From the NCBI GenBank assembly GCA_022842245.1, contig JALHPZ010000005.1, positions 1-64,000 on the forward strand: 64,000 nucleotides of DNA, written 5' to 3'. This document shows positions 1 to 9,067 of the stretch, one piece after another. The notes under the pieces were generated by a model, which worked only from the letters and a program-made list of their open reading frames with translations, ran no database searches and was not told where the DNA came from. Made by a program: the position numbers and the translations under genes. Source of the stretch: Gemmataceae bacterium. GTDB taxonomy: Bacteria; Planctomycetota; Planctomycetia; Gemmatales; Gemmataceae. Each line of letters starts with the position of its first letter. Positions within the stretch are counted from its first letter, which is position 1.

Positions 1-1075
1 CGCGGTCCTTCTCGGCGTCGACGGCGCTCGCGGCCGCCGTCGCGTCCTCGGCCGCCTTGGCGCGGTCCGCCTCCAGCGCCCGGATGCGGCCCGCCAACTC
101 GGCGCGCTGGCGGCCCAACCGCAGGCTTTCGCCGTCGGCGTTCGCGATCTGCTCGCGGCCGGACTTCGCCGCCGCCTCCTGCTCCGCGATCCGCTGCCGC
201 GCCTCGCCCAGCTTCTTCTCCTGCACGCGCAGCGCATCGTCCAGCCGGCCGATATCCCATTCCAGCTTCGCGATCGATGCTTCGCCCGCGTCGGTCTTCG
301 CAGTCGCCTCCGCCACAGCCGAGCGCAGGTTCGCCAGCACGCTCTCCTGGTACGACAGCGTCTCGACGAGTTCGCAGTATTCGTGCCGGCCGACGGCGAT
401 GCGCAGGGCGCGCAGCCGGTCGTGGTGCTCCTTGTATTTCTGCGCCTTCGTCGCCTGCGCGCCAAGCTTCTGAAGGTTCTTCTCGAGTTCCTGCAAGATG
501 TCCCGCACGCGGTTCAAGTCGGTGTCGACCTTTTCGAGCTTGCGGATGGTTTCGATCTTCTTGGCGCGGAAGCGGCTGATGCCGGCGGCCTCCTCGAAGA
601 TCTGCCGCCGGTCCTTCGTGGACGCGACGAGCAGCGCGTCGACGCGGCCCTGTTCGATGATGCTGTACGCGCCTTGCCCCGCGCCGCTGCCGAGGAACAT
701 CTCCTTGAAATCCTTGAGCCGGGCGGCGACTCCGTTGATGAGGTATTCGCCCTGGCCGTCGCGGTGGACGCGCCGGGTGAGTTGGACTTCGTCGCCGTCG
801 AAGGCGAGCTGGCGCTTCGAGTTGTCGAAGGTCATAGTGACTTCGGCGAAACCCAGACTCTTGCGCGTGCTGGAGCCGTTGAAGATGACATCGGACATTT
901 CGCCGCCGCGCAGCGACTTGGCGGACTGCTCGCCGAGAATCCACTTCACCGCGTCGACGATGTTCGATTTCCCACTGCCGTTCGGCCCGACGACCGCAGT
1001 GACGCCGGGCGCGAAGTCGAAGCGCGTTTTATCCGCGAAGGATTTGAACCCGATCAGTTCCAACCGCTTCAGCAT
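1..1075 (-). CDS. smc: Chromosome segregation protein SMC, N-terminal part (runs off left edge)
   Basis: This is the N-terminal head and the start of the first coiled-coil arm of a condensin-type SMC ATPase, which compacts and helps segregate the chromosome. The protein opens with MLKRLELIGFKSFADKTRF and has the Walker A motif GPNGSGKSN at about residues 32-40. It continues through the SMC head (GEMSDVIFNGS, GQGAYSIIEQGR, the latter close to the Q-loop region) into an Ala/Glu/Lys/Arg-rich heptad region from about residue 170. The ATG at 1075-1073 matches the usual family start. About 358 residues are visible of a protein normally near 1200, so the hinge, second arm and Walker B head lie beyond the left edge. 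It is divergent from manA across a 109-base gap. The family call is very secure. Confidence 0.95.
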   Translation of the reverse strand, partial: MLKRLELIGFKSFADKTRFDFAPGVTAVVGPNGSGKSNIVDAVKWILGEQSAKSLRGGEMSDVIFNGSSTRKSLGFAEVTMTFDNSKRQLAFDGDEVQLTRRVHRDGQGEYLINGVAARLKDFKEMFLGSGAGQGAYSIIEQGRVDALLVASTKDRRQIFEEAAGISRFRAKKIETIRKLEKVDTDLNRVRDILQELEKNLQKLGAQATKAQKYKEHHDRLRALRIAVGRHEYCELVETLSYQESVLANLRSAVAEATAKTDAGEASIAKLEWDIGRLDDALRVQEKKLGEARQRIAEQEAAAKSGREQIANADGESLRLGRQRAELAGRIRALEADRAKAAEDATAAASAVDAEKDR

Positions 1076-1094
1076 GAACCACCTTGCGCGGTAG

Positions 1095-1113
1095 CGAATA
1101 ATCGTATTATTCG
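1095..1113. promoter_or_regulatory. Perfect dyad in the smc/manA divergent promoter region
   Basis: CGAATAAT, a 3-base centre CGT, then ATTATTCG form a perfect 8-bp inverted repeat. It lies 20 bases upstream of the smc start and 72 bases upstream of manA. It is an A/T-rich island in GC-rich DNA and could be an operator or overlap the smc promoter. No regulator can be named, so function is inference. Confidence 0.35.
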
Positions 1114-1184
1114 GGTTTTGCCGGTTGGGAGGATGAATTCCGCCCGATTGAAACGATTCGATTCGCGTTCCTTTTTTCGGAGAA

Positions 1185-2180
1185 ATGGATTACACGATCC
1201 TCATGGCGAAACTCCCACCACTCTCGTTCGAACCGATCTTCAAACCCGCGATCTGGGGCGGCACACGGCTGCGCCCGTTTCTCGGCGCGCCGCCGAGCGA
1301 CGAGGCAATCGGCGAAGCCTGGATGCTCTCGGACGTGGACGGCAATGAGAGCCGTGTGGCGTCCGGCCCTTACGCGGGTCGGACCCTGCGCGAACTCCTC
1401 GCAAGGGATCCTTCCGCCATTCTCGGCGACGCGAAACTCGCGAACGGACGATTCCCGTTGTTGTTGAAATTCCTCGACGCGAAACGCGAGCTTTCCGTGC
1501 AGGTCCACCCGACCGACGAACAGGCGCACGCTCGGAAGCCGGGTCAACTCGGCAAGACCGAAGCCTGGGTGGTGCTCGACGCGAACCCGGAAACGAGCCT
1601 ACTGTACGCGGGGTTCCGCCCCGGCTTGACGGCGGAAACGTTCCGCCTCGCGATGGCGAACGGCACGACTCCCGAAACATTGCACCGATTCATGCCGATG
1701 CCCGGCGACTGCGTCTTCCTCGAAGCCGGCACCGTCCACGCCATCGGGAAGGATCTGATGCTCTTTGAGGTGCAGCAAACCAGCGACATCACCTATCGAC
1801 TGTACGACTGGGACCGCTTGGATGCGAAAACGGGCCAGCCGCGCGAGCTGCACATCGACGACGGGCTGGAGTGCTCGAACTTCGCGCTCGGTCCGTGCGG
1901 CCCGGTGACGCCGACGAAGGACGGAGACCGGGATCGGCTGGTGGAGTGCCGGTACTTTTCGTTGCACCACCGACGGGCCGCGAATCGCTTCGCGATCGGC
2001 ACCGAGGGACGCTGCACGGTGCTCGTCGTTCTGGAGGCGGACGAACAGACCAAACTGGAATGGGACGACGACGCGACGAGCCTCCGCGCCGGCGAGGTCG
2101 TGCTGCTGCCGGCCAGCGCCGACTTGTGCACGATCCATCCCGCCGGCCCGGTGCGCGTGCTGGAGATCAGCCTGCCATGA
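1185..2180 (+). CDS. manA: Class I mannose-6-phosphate isomerase
   Basis: A cytosolic zinc enzyme that interconverts mannose 6-phosphate and fructose 6-phosphate, feeding mannose into or out of glycolysis and GDP-mannose synthesis. The 331-residue protein has the type I cupin arrangement: FEPIFKPAIWGGTRL near the N-terminus, the zinc-ligand segment SVQVHPTDEQA at about residues 104-114, and FLEAGTVHAIG at about residues 177-187 supplying further metal ligands. Length fits the short bacterial form. The start is uncertain. The ATG at 1185 has GGAG only two bases away, while the in-frame ATG at 1203 (MAKLPPLSFEP) also matches family starts and has no clear ribosome site. It is divergent from smc and convergent with the sulfatase gene. 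Confidence 0.9.
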   Translation: MDYTILMAKLPPLSFEPIFKPAIWGGTRLRPFLGAPPSDEAIGEAWMLSDVDGNESRVASGPYAGRTLRELLARDPSAILGDAKLANGRFPLLLKFLDAKRELSVQVHPTDEQAHARKPGQLGKTEAWVVLDANPETSLLYAGFRPGLTAETFRLAMANGTTPETLHRFMPMPGDCVFLEAGTVHAIGKDLMLFEVQQTSDITYRLYDWDRLDAKTGQPRELHIDDGLECSNFALGPCGPVTPTKDGDRDRLVECRYFSLHHRRAANRFAIGTEGRCTVLVVLEADEQTKLEWDDDATSLRAGEVVLLPASADLCTIHPAGPVRVLEISLP

Positions 2181-2191
2181 ACTTGCCGCCG

Positions 2192-2227
2192 CCGCGCTCG
2201 GCTCCGAAGACTCCGCCTCGCCGCTAA
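2192..2227. repeat. Dispersed 36-38 bp repeat, copy 1
   Basis: This stretch, 12 bases after the manA stop and ending in CTCGCCGCTAA, is the reverse complement of the sequence at 28597-28634. Seventeen bases at one end and twelve at the other are identical, with a short variable centre. It lies between convergent genes. It is a dispersed intergenic repeat of unknown role. Confidence 0.6.
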
Positions 2228-2266
2228 GCAGGGGCGCCGGTTTTCAGTTGTACGCCACACTCGAAT

Positions 2267-3733
2267 CTACTCGTAGCGGTACTTCACGATCCATGGGTCG
2301 TCCGTCTTCTCCTGGAATGCCTTCAACTTTGCCTGCAACTCGGCGAGTACCTTCGCGTGCTTCGGATCGTCGGCGAGGTTCCGCGCTTCGTGCGGGTCGA
2401 CTTGCAGATCGTACAGTTCGTACTTCGGACGCTGGACGAAATCGCGTACGTAGCGCTGGCCGTACTTCGCGTTCGACTCGGCCTTCACGCTTTTCCAAGT
2501 CGCCGATTCCTCCAGGTCCGACGCGAACGGGAACGGCAGCGGATGCGCGAGGTTGTACAGCAGCTTGTACTGCCGCGTGCGGACCACGCGCATCGGGTAG
2601 TACATCGTGATCTCGTGGAAGGTGTGCGACGCGAACGCTTCGTCCCAACCCTTCGACTTCGACGAATCGAGCGTACTCAGGAACGAGCGGCCGTGGAACT
2701 CGTACGGCTTCGCGTTCGCTGCCTTCTTCGGAGCGCCGCGCCCCGGGATCTCCGGTCCCGCGTCGCCCCGCGCCGGCGGACCGGGCACGTCTTTCACGCC
2801 GGCGAAATCCAGAATCGTCGGCGTGAGGTCGGCCCACGTCACCATCGCGTCGGTCGCGCCGCCGCGGGTCTTCTGGTCCGGACTGCGGACGATGAGCGGT
2901 AGCCGCATTCCGGGTTCGTACAGCGTCGTCTTCGAGCCGGGGAACGCCATGCCGTTGTCGGATAGGTAGAGGATGAACGTGTTCTCGTATTGGCCAGCAT
3001 CCTTGAGAATCTGCACGAGCCGGCCGACGCCCTGATCGACGCGGGCGATCGACTGGTAGTATTGCGCGATCTCGGCGCGGCACGCCGGCGTGTCGGGCAG
3101 GAATGGTGGGACCGTCAGCTTCGCCGGGTCGAACGTCTGCTCCTCGATTCCCTCGTATTTCGGTCCGTTGCCGAAACGGTCCGGCTTGTGCGGATCGCTC
3201 TCGATCTTCCCACCGCCCCGGTGCGGGTCCGCTGTCGCGAAGTAGAGGAAGAACGGCTTATCGCTCTTCGCTTCGATGATCGGCTTGCACCGCTCCGCCA
3301 TCAAGACCGGGTTCCGGTTGTTCGCCGTCAGGTACGTGTCGAATTTGTAGATCGGCTCGGGCGCGACGTGGTACTTCCCCACCTGCGCCGTGCGATAGCC
3401 CGCGCCGGCGAGCAGGACAGGCAGGCTCTTCACGGAGGGGAACGTGGCGAAGTGGTGGAAGTGGTGCTGGTGGCCGTACTGGCCGTTCAGGTGGTTCTGC
3501 AGGCCGGAGAGGATGACCGAACGGCTGGCGGAGCAACTCGCCGTCGTGCAGAAGGCGAAGTCGAAGCGTGTGCCGTCGGCCGCGAGCTTGTCGAGGTGCG
3601 GCGTGCGCACGTCCTTGTTGCCGTAGCAGCCGAGGTCGCGGCCGTGGTCGTCCGCGACGATCATCACGATGTTGCGGGGAGCGCCGAGAGCGAGTGAAGG
3701 TGCCAGCAAGGCGAGCAGGAAGGCGATTCGCAT
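2267..3733 (-). CDS. Secreted arylsulfatase-family sulfatase (sulfamidase-like)
   Basis: A 488-residue exported sulfatase of the alkaline-phosphatase superfamily, expected to cleave sulfate esters or N-sulfates from polysaccharides. The signal peptide is MRIAFLLALLAPSLALGAP. The metal site begins with IVADDHGRDLGCYG (about residues 25-38). The Cys-type sulfatase signature CSASR lies at residues 67-71, where the cysteine would be converted to formylglycine by a maturase not present in this window. DNGMAFPGSKTTLYEPGMR is the second metal-binding block. The cysteine context and overall shape suggest the heparan N-sulfatase-like subgroup, but the substrate is not readable from sequence. The ATG at 3733 has GGAGG seven bases upstream and opens directly into the signal peptide. 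It is divergent from the DUF1549/DUF1553 gene, a common planctomycete pairing. Confidence 0.9.
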   Translation of the reverse strand: MRIAFLLALLAPSLALGAPRNIVMIVADDHGRDLGCYGNKDVRTPHLDKLAADGTRFDFAFCTTASCSASRSVILSGLQNHLNGQYGHQHHFHHFATFPSVKSLPVLLAGAGYRTAQVGKYHVAPEPIYKFDTYLTANNRNPVLMAERCKPIIEAKSDKPFFLYFATADPHRGGGKIESDPHKPDRFGNGPKYEGIEEQTFDPAKLTVPPFLPDTPACRAEIAQYYQSIARVDQGVGRLVQILKDAGQYENTFILYLSDNGMAFPGSKTTLYEPGMRLPLIVRSPDQKTRGGATDAMVTWADLTPTILDFAGVKDVPGPPARGDAGPEIPGRGAPKKAANAKPYEFHGRSFLSTLDSSKSKGWDEAFASHTFHEITMYYPMRVVRTRQYKLLYNLAHPLPFPFASDLEESATWKSVKAESNAKYGQRYVRDFVQRPKYELYDLQVDPHEARNLADDPKHAKVLAELQAKLKAFQEKTDDPWIVKYRYE

Positions 3734-3836
3734 GGGAGAGCCTCCGGGAATGCGACTGTTATAGGGGCGGAATCCGATTGCCCCGAGCCGCGGCGTGCGG
3801 ATAAATTGAAGGCTCTCTCCGCCGATCGGTCCTACC

Positions 3837-5948
3837 ATGCGATTCGCTATCGTCCTGCTCTTCGTAACCGCCTCGCTTCCCGCCGCCGAACCGCCGGGGG
3901 ACTGGGCGTACAGGCCCGTCGGCCGGCCCGCCGTGCCGAAGCTCGCGGCGCATCCGGTCGATGCGTTCCTACGGGAGAAGCTCCAATCGGCGAAGCTCGA
4001 CTTCGCGCCGCCGGCATCGAAGGCCGTGCTGCTGCGTCGCGTGACCTTCGACCTCACCGGCCTGCCGCCGACGCCCGACGAATTCTCCGCGTTCCTCAAG
4101 GACGACTCCGCCACCGCGTACGAAACCGTCGTGGACCGCCTGCTCGCGTCGCCCCAATTCGGCGAGCGCGTCGCAACCTGGTGGCTCGACCTCGCGCGCT
4201 TTGCCGAGACCGACGGCTTCAAGGCCGACGACTTCCGCCCCGCCGCCTGGCGCTACCGCGACTACGTCATCGCCAGCTTCAACGCCGACAAGCCGTACGA
4301 TCGCTTCGTGCGCGAGCAGATCGCCGGCGACGAGTTGTACCCGAACGATCCCGCCGCCCTCGTCGCCACCGGATTCCTCCGTCATTACCCGGACGAATTC
4401 AACGCCGTGAATCTCGAACAGCGCCGACAGGAGATTCTCAACGACATCACCGATACGACGGCCGCCGCGTTCCTCGGCATCACGCTCGCCTGCGCCAAGT
4501 GCCACGACCACAAGACCGATCCCGTGGCGCAGGACGACTATTACCGAATGCAGGCGTTCTTTGCGGGGATGTGGCCGACCAATGTTTCCCTGCAAACGCC
4601 GGAGCAACGCGCAGCCCACGACGCGAAACTTGCTGCGTGGGAGGCGAAGACCACTGATCTCCGCCGACAGATGGCGGAACTCGAAGCCCCGATCCGCGAG
4701 AAGGGAGCCAAGAAGGAACGCTCCCGCTTCGACAACGACTACGCCAAGCTCATCGACATCCCTTTCGCCGAGCGCACGCCGTGGCAGAAGCAAATCGCCG
4801 CGATGGTCGAACGGCAGGTCTTCTCCGCCCGCAAGTTCAGCCCGACACAGATGAAAGGGGATGCGAAAACGAAATGGGAGGCGCTGGCGAAACAACTCGC
4901 CGAGCACGCGAAGGACAAGCCGGCCGATCCGCCGACCGCGATGGCGATGACCGACGTCGGCCGCGATGTGCCGGTGCACCACTTGCTGAAGCGCGGCAAC
5001 TGGCGCCACAAGGGCGAGGAAGTCGATCCCGGATTCATCACTTCGATCGACCGTCGCGTCGCCGAGCCGAAGCCGACGGCCGCCACCCCCGGCCGGCGCG
5101 CCGAACTCGCCAACTGGATTGCCTGCCCGGAGAATCCGCTCACGGCGCGCGTGATGGTCAACCGGATCTGGCAGCACGTCTTCGGCCGCGGTCTCGTCGA
5201 GACCGCCAGCGACTTCGGCCTCACCGGCGAGAAGCCGACGCACCCCGAACTGCTCGACTGGCTCGCGAACGACTTCACCGCCCACGACTGGAAGATCAAA
5301 CGCGTCTACAAACTGCTCGTGACCTCGCAGGCTTACCGGCAATCGTCGAATCCCGGAAACCGAATGCTTCTTGAGTCGGACCCCGAGAACAAGTGGCTGG
5401 GAAGGTCGCCCCGGAAGCGGCTCGACGGCGAGAGCCTGCGGGACGCGATGCTGGCCGCGAGCGGTTTATTGAACCGCGCCGGCGGCGGGCCGAGCGTCTA
5501 TCCTGAACTGCCGGCCGAGATGAAGGGCGCGGGTGGCTGGAAGGTGTCCGACAAGGCCGAAGACCGCAACCGCCGCAGCGTCTATGTCGTCGTGAAGAGG
5601 AACCTGCGTTACCCCCTCTTTGCGCTTTTCGATGCCCCGGACCGCAACGAAACCTGCGCCCGCCGGTTCGCGACGACGACCGCACCGCAATCGCTCATGC
5701 TCGTGAACGATACGCTCGTGTTGGGCTTCGCGAAGGAGTTCGCCGCCCGCGTTCGAACCGAAGCCGGTGAAGATCGCACTAAACAAAGGGACCGGGTCTT
5801 CCTGCGGGCGCTCGCACGGCCGCCCACCGACGCCGAGCGAGCTGCTACCGACCGGTTCCTGTCAAACCACCCCGGCACGAGCGACGATGCGATCGTCGAC
5901 CTCTGCCACGCGATGTTGAACCTGAACGAATTCCTTTACATCGACTGA
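3837..5948 (+). CDS. Exported DUF1549 and DUF1553 domain protein
   Basis: A 703-residue exported protein with a short signal peptide (MRFAIVLLFVTASLPAAEPP). DUF1549 covers about residues 35-240 (LLRRVTFDLTGLPPTPDEF; AKCHDHKTDPVAQDDYY). DUF1553 covers about residues 410-690 (NPLTARVMVNRIWQHVFG; GLVETASDFGLTGEKPTHPELL). It has one heme-binding-like CAKCH motif in the DUF1549 part and lacks the N-terminal planctomycete cytochrome domain seen in longer relatives such as the gene at 40379-43441. A lysine/glutamate-rich linker sits between the domains. The biochemical function of this very expanded planctomycete family is unknown. Proposed roles in polymer handling are inference. No DUF1501 partner is adjacent; the neighbour is the divergent sulfatase. 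Confidence 0.88.
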   Translation: MRFAIVLLFVTASLPAAEPPGDWAYRPVGRPAVPKLAAHPVDAFLREKLQSAKLDFAPPASKAVLLRRVTFDLTGLPPTPDEFSAFLKDDSATAYETVVDRLLASPQFGERVATWWLDLARFAETDGFKADDFRPAAWRYRDYVIASFNADKPYDRFVREQIAGDELYPNDPAALVATGFLRHYPDEFNAVNLEQRRQEILNDITDTTAAAFLGITLACAKCHDHKTDPVAQDDYYRMQAFFAGMWPTNVSLQTPEQRAAHDAKLAAWEAKTTDLRRQMAELEAPIREKGAKKERSRFDNDYAKLIDIPFAERTPWQKQIAAMVERQVFSARKFSPTQMKGDAKTKWEALAKQLAEHAKDKPADPPTAMAMTDVGRDVPVHHLLKRGNWRHKGEEVDPGFITSIDRRVAEPKPTAATPGRRAELANWIACPENPLTARVMVNRIWQHVFGRGLVETASDFGLTGEKPTHPELLDWLANDFTAHDWKIKRVYKLLVTSQAYRQSSNPGNRMLLESDPENKWLGRSPRKRLDGESLRDAMLAASGLLNRAGGGPSVYPELPAEMKGAGGWKVSDKAEDRNRRSVYVVVKRNLRYPLFALFDAPDRNETCARRFATTTAPQSLMLVNDTLVLGFAKEFAARVRTEAGEDRTKQRDRVFLRALARPPTDAERAATDRFLSNHPGTSDDAIVDLCHAMLNLNEFLYID

Positions 5949-5958
5949 GAACGCCGCG

Positions 5959-7194
5959 TCACCCCGTCACGATCTCGCGCACGTCGACCACGTATACCTG
6001 GCGCTCGGGGTCATGGCAGCCGTCGAAACAGACCTGCGTGCCGTCGCGGTTCCAGCGCGGGTGCATGTCGCAGCGGAACGGACCCGTGAATTGTTTCGGC
6101 GAGGGGAACTGGTTCAAATCGTACCGCCGGTTCTTCTCCGGATGGTAAAGCATCAGCCATTGCAGCCGGTTCTTGTCGGGGTAGGTGTCGTTCAGGATCC
6201 ATTTCCGATCGGGCGAGTAGGAACAGTGCCCATCCTGCGTCAGCACGCCGTCGCCGACAAGCCCGAGGCCGTTCGTGGCCACATCGATCAGGGCGAATTT
6301 GTTGCCGTCCTTCGGCGTCTTCACCCAGGCGAGGATGGTGGCGTCGTCGCGCCAGTCGAAGTGGGAGACCATGCCGGTGTCCAGGTGCAGCCGCAGGTCG
6401 GTGCCGTCGGGCTTGGCGGTGAAGATGCGCGTGCTCCAGGGTTTGAGGTCGACGCGCCAGCGGTGGAGGAAGACGAAGCGCGTGCCGCCGGGGTTGAACT
6501 GGAGGTGGTTCACCCAGTGGTGGGCACCGGTGAAGCGGGCGTCGGGCTGGAACGCGGCGAGTTGCTTCAGGTTCAGGATCTGTCGGTCGTTCCCGCTGGC
6601 GAGATCGAGGTGCCAGATACCGAGTTGTTCGGGTGCGGGATCGTCGGTGAAGCGTTCGTCGTAACTCGCGTAGCCGTAGCCGGGGCGCAAGCGGTGCAGG
6701 CGGGCGAAGTCGAGCGTGACGGCCTGCTTGCCGTCGTTGCTGACGGCGTAGATCGGCCGCGCGAGCGTGCGCGTCTTTCCCGATAGGACGTCGCGGATGA
6801 TCGCCGCCGGCTTTCCATCGACGATCGAGTTGTAGATCACCTCCCGGTCCGGCGCGGAGCCGAGCCATTGCAGCATCGTGCCCTGCTGCCAGCTCCAAGC
6901 CCGCGTCGTGTCGAGCGGGATGTATTTGTCGCCATCCTTCAAGTCAACCATGCCGACAGTGATGGCGTCTTTGGCGGTTGGCTGTCGATCGCAGAACTCG
7001 CTCTCCATCGCGAGCAGGTAGCGGCCGGCTTTGTCCCACGGGCACTTGTCGTAGTAACCGAACCAGTGGTGCATCGGCCCCTTCGTGACGGCCCGGGCTG
7101 GCAGTTTCGTCGTCTCCGGTTGGGCAAAGGCCTTCGCCCCGATCGCCGCCGCGGCGGTCATCGCCAGCCAATCCCGTCGTGTGGGCCTTGCCAT
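5959..7194 (-). CDS. Tat-exported beta-propeller-like protein of unknown function
   Basis: A 411-residue protein with a twin-arginine signal (MARPTRRDWLAMTAAAAIG, cleavage after AFA). The mature part has repeated strand-rich blocks ending in W/L-D patterns: GIWHLDLASGNDRQILNLK, RIFTAKPDGTDLRLHLD, KFALIDVATNGLGLVGD. This is typical of six- or seven-bladed TolB/oligogalacturonate-lyase-like propellers. Conserved-looking blocks are HHWFGYYDKCPWD near the N-terminus and the histidine-rich FTGAHHWVNHLQFNPGG. I do not recognise a named enzyme; a lyase-type carbohydrate enzyme is possible but unproven. The ATG at 7194 has GGGAG eight bases upstream. It is tail-to-tail with the preceding DUF1549/DUF1553 gene, 10 bases apart. 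Confidence 0.7.
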   Translation of the reverse strand: MARPTRRDWLAMTAAAAIGAKAFAQPETTKLPARAVTKGPMHHWFGYYDKCPWDKAGRYLLAMESEFCDRQPTAKDAITVGMVDLKDGDKYIPLDTTRAWSWQQGTMLQWLGSAPDREVIYNSIVDGKPAAIIRDVLSGKTRTLARPIYAVSNDGKQAVTLDFARLHRLRPGYGYASYDERFTDDPAPEQLGIWHLDLASGNDRQILNLKQLAAFQPDARFTGAHHWVNHLQFNPGGTRFVFLHRWRVDLKPWSTRIFTAKPDGTDLRLHLDTGMVSHFDWRDDATILAWVKTPKDGNKFALIDVATNGLGLVGDGVLTQDGHCSYSPDRKWILNDTYPDKNRLQWLMLYHPEKNRRYDLNQFPSPKQFTGPFRCDMHPRWNRDGTQVCFDGCHDPERQVYVVDVREIVTG

Positions 7195-7260
7195 GATCGG
7201 TCTCCCGAGGTTCCCTGTTCAACTATGTACGCCCCGCGAACGGTACGGTAAGATTGTTGC

Positions 7261-8520
7261 GTGGCCACCGTCTACGCCCTTCGCGTCCGCTGCCTGAAAC
7301 GGCACACCTGCACCGGGTGCGGCTGCGTCTATCGCGTGCGCCGCGAGATCACCGTCGAAGAGAAGGCCCGGTCGGAAGAGACGGCGGCCAAGGCCGCCAC
7401 GAAACGCATCCACCGGCAGCTTACGACCGAACCGAACGACGTCGCCTGCCCGGACTGCGGACAGTTCCAGCCCGATCTGGTCGGTCACCTCCAGGCGAAC
7501 GCGCACGGCCTCGTGACGCTCGTCAGCGTGGCGGTCGCCCTCGCCGTCGCGATCGGTGCGAACCTGTTCGGCCTCTCGAACGGCCGCACCGGCACGCTCC
7601 TCGCCGGCGTCGCCGTCCTCGCCGCCGCCGCGCATATCGTGCTCGGCAACCGCAACCCCAACGCCCACCCCGCCGACAACCGCGCCCGTTCCCGGAAGAT
7701 GGAGGACGACGGCGATCTCGACGTCACCCGCGGCGGAGACCGCGAACAGATCCGTCCGCCCGTCGGACCGTTCACGCGATTGCACATCCTCGGCGTCTTC
7801 GGCGTCCTCCTCGCCATCGGGGGCCTGCTCGTCCCCGCCGTCGCCCGCGAACGCCCGGCCGAGGCGAACGAAGCCATTCGCGCCGCGCCCGGCGAAACGC
7901 TCGAACTCGAATTCCCCGATACCGTCGAAGTCGTCAACGGCCTCTGGCGCGGCACGCCCAAAGTCACCGTCACGAATCCCCAGGACTTCGGCAACCGCCC
8001 CCCGGAAATCGTCGCGATCTCGAACGACGCTACCTGGCCCGCCACCGTCAAGATCGACGCCGGCCGCGACCGCATCCGACCCCGACTCTGGGCGAAGATC
8101 GTCATTCCGAACGAAGATCGCCTGGCCGGAAAAACCCTCGAATTGAAGGTGGATCTGGAAGTCGCCTACCCCGGCCTCGACAACAAGATCGTCCGCGATC
8201 GGCGCACGAACATCTGGAAGGAATTGAACGTGCGCGTGTCCAACGAAACGCTTTTCGGCCGCATCTGGCAGATGCCGGCTCGCTGGGTCGGCGTCTTCTT
8301 CGGCACGCTCACCCTCGCGTTCGCCGGCCTGTTCCTCACCGCGCTCGGGCATGGGATGGCGCAACTCGCCGAACCGGTCAAGGCCGAGGTCGAGGAGATC
8401 GCCGCCGCACGCGCCGCAGCCCGCGACGAACGCCCCGTGCCCAGCGACCCGCACGCCGCCGCCCGGCTCGAACGTCGCGCCGCCGCGGCGGAAGCCGAAG
8501 AAGAATCCTCCCCCGCCTGA
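7261..8520 (+). CDS. Integral membrane protein with N-terminal cysteine motifs, unknown function
   Basis: A 419-residue protein starting at GTG (weak GGTAAG-like ribosome site). The N-terminus carries a zinc-ribbon-like set of cysteines, CLKRHTCTGCGCVYRV at about residues 11-26 and CPDCGQF at about residues 63-69. Two hydrophobic segments follow at about residues 79-98 and 104-123. Another membrane segment lies at about residues 178-196, a strand-rich extracytoplasmic region occupies about residues 210-330, and a last membrane helix (VGVFFGTLTLAFAGLFLTAL) sits near residue 350. The C-terminus is charged and alanine-rich. The layout resembles other uncharacterised planctomycete zinc-ribbon membrane proteins, such as the one at 9634-10551. 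It is followed 14 bases later by a small exported protein, so the two are probably co-transcribed. Confidence 0.7.
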   Translation: MATVYALRVRCLKRHTCTGCGCVYRVRREITVEEKARSEETAAKAATKRIHRQLTTEPNDVACPDCGQFQPDLVGHLQANAHGLVTLVSVAVALAVAIGANLFGLSNGRTGTLLAGVAVLAAAAHIVLGNRNPNAHPADNRARSRKMEDDGDLDVTRGGDREQIRPPVGPFTRLHILGVFGVLLAIGGLLVPAVARERPAEANEAIRAAPGETLELEFPDTVEVVNGLWRGTPKVTVTNPQDFGNRPPEIVAISNDATWPATVKIDAGRDRIRPRLWAKIVIPNEDRLAGKTLELKVDLEVAYPGLDNKIVRDRRTNIWKELNVRVSNETLFGRIWQMPARWVGVFFGTLTLAFAGLFLTALGHGMAQLAEPVKAEVEEIAAARAAARDERPVPSDPHAAARLERRAAAAEAEEESSPA

Positions 8521-8534
8521 CCCCGGAGTCACCG

Positions 8535-9062
8535 ATGCGATTCGCCGTTCTCTTGCTGACCCCCGCACTGCTCGCCGCCGACGCGCCGAAAGCCGTGAAA
8601 TTCGGCCCCCTCGCCGCCATGCCGCCCGCCGACTGGAAAGCCGAAAAACCCGCCAACCGGCTCCGTTCCCACCAATTCAAGATCGCCTCCACCATCGAGG
8701 GACTCGCCGACGCCGAAGTGATCGTCATGCCCGAATCCAAGCCGAAGCCCGAGCAGGTCTTCCCCGGTTGGAAGGACCAGTTCGTTCCCCCCGACGGCAA
8801 GACGATCGACGACGTGGCGAAGGAATCGAAGGTCGAAGTGACCGGCGCGACGCTGCACGTGCTCGACGTGAGCGGCACCTGGAAGTACAAGGAACGGCCG
8901 TTCGACCCGAAATCGAAACTCGAAATGAAGCCGGAATTCCGAGCGATCTGGGTGATCGTGGTAACGAAAGACGAAGCAATCCACGTCCGGTTGGCGGGGC
9001 CGGATAAGGTCGTCGAAAAGCACAAGGCGGCGTTCGACGCCTGGCTCAAGTCGATCAAGTGA
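8535..9062 (+). CDS. Small secreted protein of unknown function
   Basis: A 175-residue protein with a short N-terminal signal peptide (MRFAVLLLTPALLAADAP) and a soluble mature region of mixed alpha/beta character. Recognisable planctomycete-style segments are WKAEKPANRLRSHQFKI and the C-terminal KHKAAFDAWLKSIK. The segment EVIVMPESKPKPEQVFPGW suggests a compact beta-barrel-like domain, but I know no function for the family. The ATG at 8535 has GGAG nearby (CCCGGAGTCACCG) and opens directly into the signal peptide. It follows the membrane gene by 14 bases in the same direction and is convergent with the PEBP gene, which ends 6 bases away. Confidence 0.7.
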   Translation: MRFAVLLLTPALLAADAPKAVKFGPLAAMPPADWKAEKPANRLRSHQFKIASTIEGLADAEVIVMPESKPKPEQVFPGWKDQFVPPDGKTIDDVAKESKVEVTGATLHVLDVSGTWKYKERPFDPKSKLEMKPEFRAIWVIVVTKDEAIHVRLAGPDKVVEKHKAAFDAWLKSIK

Positions 9063-9067
9063 CCTCG

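Noticed and set aside
383-1348. A plus-strand open frame over smc and the smc/manA gap
   Set aside because: It is antisense to smc with no family features, and it would overlap the manA start.
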